In this document: piece after piece, positions 54,283-64,000 of the stretch
Position numbering within the stretch: the stretch's first letter is position 1
How the letters are laid out: every line of letters begins with the position of its first letter
Origin: an uncultured Verrucomicrobiae bacterium
Lineage (GTDB): Bacteria > Verrucomicrobiota > Verrucomicrobiia > JADLBR01 > CALLMV01
Direction of reading: 5' to 3'
NCBI GenBank assembly: GCA_938005615.1
Contig: CALLMV010000011.1
Coordinates: 1-64,000, forward strand
Length of the DNA: 64,000 nucleotides
Notes under the pieces: model-generated
Seen by the model: the letters and a program-made list of their open reading frames with translations, nothing else
What the model was told of the DNA's origin: nothing
Databases searched by the model: none
Translations under genes and position numbers: made by a program

Positions 54283-54606
54283 CTAAATTTGAAATAGTTC
54301 CGGCGGCATGTTCCAGCGGACCAGCGCATCCCCTTGGCGGTCCGCCGTCAGCAAAAATTCCGCCCAGCCGGTGTTTTCCAAAGAGACCACCGGACAAAGG
54401 ATGTCATCGCGCAGCTTCTGTTCGCCGCGCCGCACCACATCATTCAGCATGCCACCCGCAGTCCCCCCGTGGCAGATCGCCAAATAGCAACCCGTGGGCA
54501 AACCCGCCGCCTCGGCCATAAACTCCCGCACCCGCCGACCAAATGGCACCTCCCACGCCTGATGGCGGTCCGGCTCACCAAAACCACAGTCCTGCCCGTA
54601 AGGCAA
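54283..54606 (-). pseudogene. C-terminal remnant of a histidine-phosphatase-like protein
   Basis: A 107-aa frame whose middle reads GCYLAICHGGTAGGMLNDVV, resembling the second catalytic His region (SHGGT type) of the phosphoglycerate-mutase/histidine phosphatase superfamily. The N-terminal RHG motif with the phosphorylated His is absent, and the sequence before the start is AT-rich and non-coding. So this looks like a 5'-truncated gene. It is convergent with the rhamnosidase, GC-rich like it, and probably part of the same decayed island. A short genuine protein cannot be excluded. Confidence 0.5.
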
Positions 54607-55025
54607 ACAATGCCGGTCTCAAAGGCTAAAAATTATCCTGTAAATAGAACGATCAGAGATGAATACCAGTAGTAGGCCCAAGCAACCGACTGTGTGTTTC
54701 AGGCTGAGCTTATTGCAAACCAAATGATCACGTAAAATTGCCACGTGTGAGGCGAGACTCCACGGAATAAAATGACCACTGCAAGCTGACTTCCGCGTTG
54801 TTAAAAAGTACTAAACAAAGCAGTTGTCGAGCAAGATGAAGAGACCTACGCACTGCCAACCACAACTTCGCCGGACAACAGAATTACTACGGAACATAGC
54901 CTCTGTAGTTCGTTAAATATTTTTTTACTCACGATCAACATACATCCCCGCTTTGTAACTCATTCTCGCAAAACACCAACAATTTACTTCCCAACTTAAA
55001 GACTAATTTACTAGCCTCCCCCACC
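54607..55025. other. Intergenic region before argG
   Basis: 419 bases of moderately AT-rich sequence with stops in all frames. It marks the end of the GC-rich rhamnoside island. The TTTTTTTA-containing part near 54920 may hold the argG promoter, but I cannot place one. No arginine box, riboswitch or RNA gene is recognised. Confidence 0.4.
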
Positions 55026-56273
55026 ATGAAAATCGTACTAGCATATTCGGGCGGTCTCGATACCTCGGTCATCCTTAAATGGCTCAAAGAGACCTATAAC
55101 GCTGACATAATTGCATTCTGTGCAGACATTGGGCAAGAGGAGGAACTCCATGGCCTTGAAGAAAAAGCTCTCGCCACGGGAGCTTCCCGCTGCATCATTT
55201 CCGATCTGCGCGAAGAATTTGCCGCCGACTTTATTTACCCGCTGATGCAGGCTGGTGCACTTTACGAAAATCAATACTACTTAGGTACCTCTATAGCTCG
55301 GCCTCTGATTGCCAAACGCATGATTGAAATCGCGCGCGAAACCGGCGCAGCAGCAATAGCCCATGGGGCCACAGGCAAAGGCAACGACCAAGTACGATTT
55401 GAACTAACCGCAGCAGCACTTGCGCCCGAGATCCAAGTGATCGCGCCCTGGCGTATTCCTCAATTCCGCCAACAATTTCCTGGTCGCCAAGAAATGATAG
55501 CGTATGCCACCAAAAACCAGATTAACGTCGAAGCCAGTGCCAGAAAACCTTATTCAATGGATAGGAATCTCCTCCACATCTCATACGAAGCCGGCCTACT
55601 TGAAGACATCTGGCTCGACGCCTCTGCTCCTGAACACCGCGAAATGTTCAAACTTTCCACAGACCCTGTTCTCGCACCAGACACCCCCGAATACGTCGAA
55701 TTAGACTTTGTCAAGGGCTGCTGCACTACACTGCGTGCAGCTAAAATCCCGGATTCTGGGCATCCCATGACACCACTTCAAGTTATGCAACACCTCAACC
55801 GACTAGGTGGTACCCACGGCATCGGCCGTGTTGACTTAGTTGAAAACCGCTTCGTCGGCATGAAATCCCGAGGCGTTTATGAAACCCCCGGCGGAGCCAT
55901 TCTTCACCACGCACATATGCAGCTTGAATCTATTACACTTGATCGCGAAGTCATGCGTCTTAAGCACTCCATTTTGCCCAAGTATGCAGAGCTTGTTTAT
56001 TACGGCTTCTGGTTTGCACCAGAACGCCACTTCCTTCAGGCTGCTATCACAGAATCACAAAAATACGTCAATGGCACCGTCCGACTGAAACTTTACAAAG
56101 GAAACATTATCACTGCTGGTCGCAAATCCCCTGATTCCCTCTACAACGAAACCATCGCCACAATGGAAGCAGACGGCCAGCAACTCTACAACCAGGACGA
56201 TGCCACCGGATTTATCCGCCTAAACGCTTTGCGACTAAAAGTCGCAGCACACGCAGGCCGTATACTAACATAA
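55026..56273 (+). CDS. argG: Argininosuccinate synthase
   Basis: A 415-aa enzyme joining citrulline and aspartate with ATP. The N-terminal PP-loop is [20 protein letters not shown]. The specific regions are [34 protein letters not shown] and [19 protein letters not shown]. Length is normal. It works before argH (21.5 kb), which lies far away, so the arginine genes are scattered. It is convergent with hisH. Confidence 0.96.
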   Translation: MKIVLAYSGGLDTSVILKWLKETYNADIIAFCADIGQEEELHGLEEKALATGASRCIISDLREEFAADFIYPLMQAGALYENQYYLGTSIARPLIAKRMIEIARETGAAAIAHGATGKGNDQVRFELTAAALAPEIQVIAPWRIPQFRQQFPGRQEMIAYATKNQINVEASARKPYSMDRNLLHISYEAGLLEDIWLDASAPEHREMFKLSTDPVLAPDTPEYVELDFVKGCCTTLRAAKIPDSGHPMTPLQVMQHLNRLGGTHGIGRVDLVENRFVGMKSRGVYETPGGAILHHAHMQLESITLDREVMRLKHSILPKYAELVYYGFWFAPERHFLQAAITESQKYVNGTVRLKLYKGNIITAGRKSPDSLYNETIATMEADGQQLYNQDDATGFIRLNALRLKVAAHAGRILT

Positions 56274-56356
56274 TAAAGTAATAGCTTAGCCCAGGCTACA
56301 ATCCGTGTTAAAAGCTACAATTTGTATCTAACCGTATGATCGAAAAGAACTGAAAC

Positions 56357-56986
56357 TCACTTGCTTTTCACCACCTCACCACATAGTTCGAGAAAATTCT
56401 GCAACAACTTTAATCCCACCTCCTGGCTTTTTTCCGGATGGAACTGCACTCCATAGAGATTTCTGCGCCACAGTACAGAAGGGAATTTAGCCCCGTGTTC
56501 AGTCACACCGTACTCAACTTCAGCCTTCAAAGGTTGCCCATAAAAAGAGTGATCGAAATAAAAATACTCTCCATCAGCAATTCCCTTAAACAGTGAACAC
56601 CTGCTAGACGCCTCACACACAGAGTTCCATCCCATGTGAGGAACCATGGGTGCCACAGCACCAAATTTCACCACACGCCCCCGAACGATTCCAAGTCCCG
56701 TAATATTCAACGCCTCCTCGCTCGTCTCAAACAAAGCTTGCAAGCCTAAACAGATCCCAAGGTAGTACCCACCAGAAAGGATCCATTCCCTAAGCGCGCT
56801 TCCAAGCTCACTTTCCTGAAGACGCAACATGCAATCGCCAAAAGCACCTTGACCCGGAAATACCACACCTTTTACGTCAGAAAGTCCTTGCGGCTCACTC
56901 ACTACGCGTACGCTCGCACCACACTTTTGCAACGCTCGCTCTACGCTCCGCAAATTTCCCATTCCATAATCTATCAGCGCGACCAT
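56357..56986 (-). CDS. hisH: Imidazole glycerol phosphate synthase subunit HisH
   Basis: A 209-aa glutamine amidotransferase from the second Met (MVALIDYGMGNLRSVERALQ); the upstream Met adds 12 residues of no family likeness. The elements are GVVFPGQGAFGDCMLRLQES (oxyanion strand), the nucleophile Cys near 79 in LGICLGLQALFE, and the catalytic His and Glu in GVQFHPEKSQ. It feeds ammonia to HisF in histidine synthesis. No other his gene is in the window. Confidence 0.95.
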   Translation of the reverse strand: MVALIDYGMGNLRSVERALQKCGASVRVVSEPQGLSDVKGVVFPGQGAFGDCMLRLQESELGSALREWILSGGYYLGICLGLQALFETSEEALNITGLGIVRGRVVKFGAVAPMVPHMGWNSVCEASSRCSLFKGIADGEYFYFDHSFYGQPLKAEVEYGVTEHGAKFPSVLWRRNLYGVQFHPEKSQEVGLKLLQNFLELCGEVVKSK

Positions 56987-57055
56987 CGTTTGAAGGTGCT
57001 CTCTTTCCCTTCTTCCCGTCAAGCATTCCCAAATTACACTGATTATGCGGCTATT

Positions 57056-57451
57056 ATGCCAGCTTTAGTCTCATTATTACGGTACATAAATATGCTCTCT
57101 TTTGGAGCATACGCCCCTCTAAAGAGCTTAATTCTAAATTCGTGCAATGAGAATAACTCAATTATGATCAGTTCAAGTATTTTATCTATTCCGAAAGACC
57201 CCTCCAACTCTCTACTTGGTGAATATATCTCACTATCCGAATTCATGCCCTCCGAACTTATTCTCCAGATTAAGCCGAATAACCAAGCTGTTTTCAGCAT
57301 GAACTCTTACCCAATCACAGGCACATACACCATAGAGGACAAGGTGATCACCATTCATTTGACTGATGGCAGTAGGCAGGTTTTTATTATTGATACCGAA
57401 AACGAAGGATCACTCATTCACGACTTCACGAAAGCTGTTTTTGTCAAGTAA
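57056..57451 (+). CDS. Small protein of unknown function
   Basis: Up to 131 aa from ATG 57056; ATG 57164 gives a 95-aa version. The part most likely to be coding is the second half (LLGEYISLSEFMPSELILQI, then YPITGTYTIEDKVITIHLTD and RQVFIIDTENEGSLIHDFTK). It looks like a small beta barrel or sandwich with GEY/GTYTI strands, as in short lipocalin-like or exported proteins. I recognise no family. The N-terminal stretch, which contains a 7-bp inverted repeat (57091-57111), does not make a clean signal peptide. It is divergent from hisH. Confidence 0.5.
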   Translation: MPALVSLLRYINMLSFGAYAPLKSLILNSCNENNSIMISSSILSIPKDPSNSLLGEYISLSEFMPSELILQIKPNNQAVFSMNSYPITGTYTIEDKVITIHLTDGSRQVFIIDTENEGSLIHDFTKAVFVK

Positions 57452-57655
57452 AAGTAACAATCCAAATATCCATGAACATTTAAAGCGCACTTCACGCAGA
57501 ATCATACAACACAAATCTTGCGTTTTTGTGCAAATTCTCTGAGGGCACCCGTAAATGCTACTAATTGTACACCCTTCCCAAACAAATGCTATTACACCAC
57601 ATCTAATTGTGCTCAATAACACGCTTTTGCTGGACAAATTGTGCAAAACCTGTGA

Positions 57656-60415
<2,760 letters not shown>

Positions 60416-60419
<4 letters not shown>

Positions 60420-60631
60420 AAATCCAATACTTCCCAGCAACTGACACCCTCTCCATAGAACTCTCAGATTCCCCTGCTGCAGACACCCGCCTCATCACAG
60501 ACAACATCACCCTCGATCTCGACGCCCAAGGACAGCCCGTCGCCCTCGACATCGATCAAGCCTCAAAATACATCAACCTCACAACCCTAGATCTCTCCAA
60601 AATACCATTCCCCGTCCATCAAACAATCTGA
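60416..60631 (+). CDS. DUF2283-family protein (putative antitoxin partner)
   Basis: A 71-aa acidic protein: MKIQYFPATDTLSIELSDSP, then ITDNITLDLDAQGQPVALDI and DQASKYINL. The pattern MKIxYxPxTDxLxIxL plus D-x-D-x-x-G-x-x-x-x-x-x-I-x-x-A-S is characteristic of DUF2283. These proteins often follow small BrnT- or RelE-like partners. It overlaps the previous gene by 4 bases and ends 17 bases before gyrA. The antitoxin role is inferred. Confidence 0.75.
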
Positions 60632-60648
60632 ACCAAACAGCAACCGCC

Positions 60649-63249
60649 ATGTCCCTCTTTGCCCAAAACGAACGCCCCGACAAAATCAACGTCGCCGAAG
60701 AAATCAAAAACTCCTTCCTCGACTACTCCATGTCCGTCATCATTTCCCGCGCCCTCCCCGACGTGCGCGACGGACTCAAACCCTCCCAACGCCGCATCCT
60801 CTACGCCATGCGCGAACTCGGCGTCCTCCCGGGCCGCAAAACTCTCAAATGCGCACGTATCGTCGGCGAAACCATTGGTAAATACCACCCCCACGGCGAC
60901 CAAGCCGTTTACCCCACCCTCGTCAACATGGCCCAAACCTGGTCCATGCGCGACACCCTCGTGGACGGCCAAGGCAACTTCGGCTCCATCGAAGGCGACC
61001 CCCCCGCCGCCATGCGCTACACCGAAGCGCGCCTCACCCATCTCGGCGCTGCCCTCATGGAAGACATGGACAAAAACACCGTGGACTTCCAACCCAACTA
61101 CGACGAAAACGAAACCGAGCCCACCGTCCTCCCCGCCGCCTTCCCCAACCTCCTCGTCAACGGCGGCACTGGCATCGCCGTCGGCATGGCTACCAACATC
61201 CCCCCGCACAACCTTGGCGAAGTTGTGGACGCTATCTGCGCGCAAATCGACAACCCCGCCATCACCATCGCGGGACTCATGAAACACATCAAAGGCCCTG
61301 ACTTTCCCACGGGCGGCATCCTCGTCGGCATCGAAGGCATTAAAAACTACTTCGCCACCGGACGCGGCGGCCTCAAGCTCCGCGCCAAACTCCACACCGA
61401 AGAGCTCAAAGGCGGCAAAGAAATCATCGTCGTGGACGAAGTCCCCTACAACGTCAACCCCGCCGCTGTCGAAACCCGCATCGCCGAACTCGTCAACGAA
61501 AAACAACTCCCCGAAATCACCAACGTTCGTAACGAATCCGACGAAAACATCCGCCTTGTCATCGAACTCAAACGCGATGCCAACACCAAAGTTGTCATCA
61601 ACAAACTTTACAACCTTACCGCACTCCAAAGTTCCTTTAGCGCCAACATCCTCGCTATCGATCAGCGGCGCCCCAAAACCCTTAACCTCAAAGAACTCAT
61701 CTCCTGCTACATCGAACACCGCCGCGAAGTTATCCTCCGGCGCACCCGATTCGAACTGGCCGCTGCGGAAAAACGTGCCGACACCCTCGAAGCCTACCTC
61801 ATCGCCATCGCCAACCTCGACGAATTCATCCGCATCATCCGTGAATCCCGCAACCGCGACGAAGCTAAAATAAAACTCCTCGGCTACGAATTCCCCCGCA
61901 AAGCCGCAGAAAAATTCGGCATCCTCATCCGCTCCGAAGCCCGCCTCAATAACGGCCTCTACACCTTCACCGACCAACAAGTCGATGCCATCCTCGAACT
62001 CCGCCTCTACCAACTCACCGGCCTGGAAATCGACAAAGTCAAAAAAGAATACGCCGACATCCTCGCCACCATCACCGACCTCCAAGACATCCTCGCCCGT
62101 GAAGAACGCGTCCTCGGCATCATCAAAACCGACCTACGCACCATCAAAGAAAAATACGCCACCCCCCGCCGCACCCAGATCGTCCCCGACGAAGGCGAAA
62201 TGCAGATCGAAGACCTCATCGCCAACGAAGGCATGATCATCACCCTCACCCACAACGGCCTCATCAAACGCACCCCCACCTCCTCCTACCGCACCCAGCG
62301 TCGCGGCGGCGGCGGCGTCCTCGGCGTGAAATCCCCCGGCGATACCCCCGACACCCCCGACGCCACCGACTTCGTCGAACGTCTCTTCACCGCCTCCACA
62401 CACGACTACCTGATGTTCTTTACCAACACCGGCCGCGTCTACGTGGAACGCGTCCACGAAATCCCCGAAGGCACCCGCACCTCCCGCGGCCGTAACATCG
62501 CCAACGTCCTCGAACTCCAATCCTCAGAAAAAATTGTCGCCCTCCTCCGCGTCGAATCCCGCCGCGATTCCCAAGGCAACGACATCACCTGGAACGCCCC
62601 CGACAAATTCGTCTTCTTCTCCACGCGCCAAGGCACCGTCAAAAAGACCCCGCTCGACGCCTTCGCCAACGTCCGCAAAGGCGGCATTATCGCCATCGGT
62701 ATCGAACACGGCGACACCCTCATCCAGGTCCAACTCACCTCTGGCCACGACGACATCGTCCTCATCACTCGCCACGGCATGAGCATCCGCTTCAGCGAGG
62801 AAGACGTCCGCTCCATGGGCCGCCCCGCCGCCGGCGTCAAAGGCATCTCACTCGAAAAGGATGACCACGTCGTCGCCTCGGTGATCGTCGAAAACGACGC
62901 CCAGCTCCTCGTCGCCGGCGAAAACGGCGTCGGCAAACGCACCGGCTTCGAAGAATACCGCAAACAATCCCGCGGCGGTAAAGGCATCATCACAATGAAA
63001 ACCGGCGAAAAAACCGGCCTCGTGGCCGGCGCCCTCACCGTGCGCGACGACACCGAAATCATGTGCATTTCCTCCAACGGCAAAATGGTCCGCATCCGTG
63101 CCGCCGAAATCCGCGAAGCCGGCCGCAACACCATGGGTGTGCGCCTCGTCAATCTCGCCGAAGGCCACAAACTCATTGCCATGGCCCCTGTCGTCGATAC
63201 CGAGCAGGATGATTCCGAACCTAAAGACTCCAACGCAACGACGGCCTAA
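60649..63249 (+). CDS. gyrA: DNA gyrase subunit A
   Basis: An 866-aa cleavage subunit. The N-terminus contains [20 protein letters not shown] and the winged-helix domain with catalytic Tyr124 (MRYTEARL). The C-terminal wrapping domain carries the GyrA box as QRRGGGG (usual consensus QRRGGKG). In the quinolone region the sequence is [15 protein letters not shown], so the positions matching E. coli Ser83 and Asp87 are Gln85 and Pro89. Together with GyrB it supercoils DNA. Acidic C-terminal tail as usual. Confidence 0.96.
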   Translation: MSLFAQNERPDKINVAEEIKNSFLDYSMSVIISRALPDVRDGLKPSQRRILYAMRELGVLPGRKTLKCARIVGETIGKYHPHGDQAVYPTLVNMAQTWSMRDTLVDGQGNFGSIEGDPPAAMRYTEARLTHLGAALMEDMDKNTVDFQPNYDENETEPTVLPAAFPNLLVNGGTGIAVGMATNIPPHNLGEVVDAICAQIDNPAITIAGLMKHIKGPDFPTGGILVGIEGIKNYFATGRGGLKLRAKLHTEELKGGKEIIVVDEVPYNVNPAAVETRIAELVNEKQLPEITNVRNESDENIRLVIELKRDANTKVVINKLYNLTALQSSFSANILAIDQRRPKTLNLKELISCYIEHRREVILRRTRFELAAAEKRADTLEAYLIAIANLDEFIRIIRESRNRDEAKIKLLGYEFPRKAAEKFGILIRSEARLNNGLYTFTDQQVDAILELRLYQLTGLEIDKVKKEYADILATITDLQDILAREERVLGIIKTDLRTIKEKYATPRRTQIVPDEGEMQIEDLIANEGMIITLTHNGLIKRTPTSSYRTQRRGGGGVLGVKSPGDTPDTPDATDFVERLFTASTHDYLMFFTNTGRVYVERVHEIPEGTRTSRGRNIANVLELQSSEKIVALLRVESRRDSQGNDITWNAPDKFVFFSTRQGTVKKTPLDAFANVRKGGIIAIGIEHGDTLIQVQLTSGHDDIVLITRHGMSIRFSEEDVRSMGRPAAGVKGISLEKDDHVVASVIVENDAQLLVAGENGVGKRTGFEEYRKQSRGGKGIITMKTGEKTGLVAGALTVRDDTEIMCISSNGKMVRIRAAEIREAGRNTMGVRLVNLAEGHKLIAMAPVVDTEQDDSEPKDSNATTA

Positions 63250-63264
63250 GTCAACCGCTCTTCC

Positions 63265-63594
63265 GTGAACGCCTCAAACCCCTGGCTCTGGCTTCTCATC
63301 GCCGGCACATGCGAAGTTATCTATGCCCTCATCATGCCGCACAGCAAATCCTTCACCCGCATTGTACCCTCCGCCTTCACCATCCTCTTCATCGCCCTAA
63401 GCATGTATTGCCTCTCCTTGGCCATGCGTAGCCTACCGGTAGGCACCGCTTATGCCGTGTGGGTGGGCATTGGCGCATGCGGCACCGCAATCGCAGGCAT
63501 CTTCTTTCTTCAGGAATCCCGAGATCCAATGCGCCTTATCGGGCTAGGGCTTATCGTTTGCGGGATTGTGCTGCTTAAAATCACGCACAAATAG
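63265..63594 (+). CDS. Small multidrug resistance (SMR) family transporter, SugE/Gdx-like
   Basis: A 109-aa protein starting with GTG, 15 bases after gyrA. It has four membrane helices. The conserved Glu of SMR proteins is in AGTCEVIYALIMPHSKSFTR, and MRSLPVGTAYAVWVGIGACG, then GTAIAGIFFLQESRDPMRLI, are the helix 3-4 hallmarks. The pattern LSLAMRSLPVGTAYAVW is more SugE/Gdx-like (guanidinium export) than EmrE-like, but the usual Trp after the Glu is Tyr. No guanidine riboswitch is seen; it probably rides on the gyrA transcript. Confidence 0.88.
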   Translation: MNASNPWLWLLIAGTCEVIYALIMPHSKSFTRIVPSAFTILFIALSMYCLSLAMRSLPVGTAYAVWVGIGACGTAIAGIFFLQESRDPMRLIGLGLIVCGIVLLKITHK

Positions 63595-63760
63595 CTTGCG
63601 CCTACTGCCAGCGATTAAAATGACAATTTCATTTTTTATATATCAAAACTTTTTAACATAGTATTTTTATAACACTTAAACTTTTTGATATTTATGTTAT
63701 TTGAGCTCAGTTGACTCAGTCTGACTAAGCGTTCACGGGTCTCATCTCTGCCGAGACGTC

Positions 63761-64000
63761 TCAGGTAGATACTCGGAGACCATCATAAGCGGGGCGAATG
63801 TGAGCGGGCAACCGTTTGCAAAGTACATCGTAATCCATGTGATGCGTCATGTGTGTCAGAAACGTACGCTGGGCACCACACTCAGCACTGACAGCCAGCG
63901 CCTCATTTAGCGTCAGATGCGTCGGATGCTCTTCATAACGCAAAGCATCCAGCACCATCACTTCACAGCCATGCGCTAATTTTCTGGCTCGCGAAGGGAC
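63761..64000 (-). CDS. MBL-fold metallohydrolase, C-terminal part (cut by window edge)
   Basis: The frame is open from the window edge to its stop at 63761 (80 codons seen). VMVLDALRYEEHPTHLTLNE, then ALAVSAECGAQRTFLTHMTH, match the C-terminal region of PhnP/RNase Z-like metallo-beta-lactamase proteins. The Asp (LDALR) and His (THLT, LTHMTHHMDY) are late metal ligands. The family includes phosphodiesterases and hydrolases of small substrates. The AT-rich 63595-63760 before it contains no gene. Confidence 0.78.
   Translation of the reverse strand, partial: VPSRARKLAHGCEVMVLDALRYEEHPTHLTLNEALAVSAECGAQRTFLTHMTHHMDYDVLCKRLPAHIRPAYDGLRVST

Noticed and set aside
54607-55025. Riboswitch or T-box leader before argG
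   Set aside because: No specifier loop, conserved T-box sequence or terminator pair could be drawn.
56849-57451. 200-codon version of the small protein next to hisH
   Set aside because: Its first part runs antisense through the hisH start, so only the later starts (57056 or 57164) are credible.
63595-63760. AT-rich stretch beside the gyr genes as a replication origin
   Set aside because: No DnaA-box-like repeats (TTATCCACA type) are seen, and dnaA, dnaN and recF are absent.

Overview
The window reads as bacterial chromosome, most likely from Verrucomicrobiota. The best clue is the minus-strand operon at 27.7-37.1 kb, whose order (secretin, anchored protein with a Ca-type repeat, Amuc_1100-like coiled-coil protein, PilM-like protein, Amuc_1102-like protein) matches the pilus-like Amuc_1098-1102 locus of Akkermansia. 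BamA, Skp, LpxD, ExbBD and a TonB receptor show a diderm envelope. The class is uncertain; Opitutae-like is a guess. Few starts have a clear Shine-Dalgarno sequence.

Layout. 0-0.5 kb: end of a four-helix-bundle gene and a wrecked Eco57I-type restriction-modification gene. 0.66-3.8 kb: exbBD divergent from rex-obg, with Rex-like half-sites between them. 3.8-8.3 kb: Fur-box-preceded feoA-feoB-Cys-rich protein, then aspS. 8.3-13.6 kb (minus strand): a PIN/Phd toxin-antitoxin pair, a TonB receptor with a perfect Fur-type palindrome, and an MscS channel. 13.6-19.2 kb: dnaB, bamA, skp, lpxD. 19.2-26.5 kb: an orphan Fur-type box, four tRNAs (Pro-GGG, Gly-CCC, initiator Met, Val-TAC), mazG, elbB, argH, rpmG-fur-secreted nuclease, prfC. 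26.5-39.7 kb: one continuous minus-strand run leuC-leuD-nudix-pilus locus-second secretin-secreted protein-prepilin. 39.7-42.7 kb: AT-rich island with an orphan TPR protein and an SDR. 42.7-50.9 kb: glycosylase-like protein, a half-length carB, a YbhN-like membrane protein, purS-purQ-purL-purF. 50.9-54.6 kb: GC-rich rhamnoside island with a frameshifted AraC regulator, a GH78 rhamnosidase and a truncated histidine phosphatase. 55-64 kb: argG, hisH, gyrB, a two-gene toxin-antitoxin-like insert, gyrA, an SMR transporter, and the C-terminus of an MBL-fold hydrolase.

How it fits together. Iron: Fur-type boxes sit before feoA and the TonB receptor, exbBD could energise the receptor, and a Fur-family regulator lies at 23.3 kb; a third box precedes an apparently gene-free stretch. 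Redox: Rex probably controls itself and perhaps exbBD. Envelope: bamA-skp-lpxD form the standard outer-membrane cassette, and the pilus-like operon with two different secretins is the most distinctive system. Purine, arginine, leucine, histidine and pyrimidine genes suggest a largely prototrophic free-living or gut-type bacterium.

The points most worth checking are the tandem-secretin Amuc-type operon, the two small genes translationally coupled between gyrB and gyrA, the carB gene that ends exactly after its first half, the natural Gln/Pro at the two main quinolone-resistance positions of GyrA, and the orphan Fur box.
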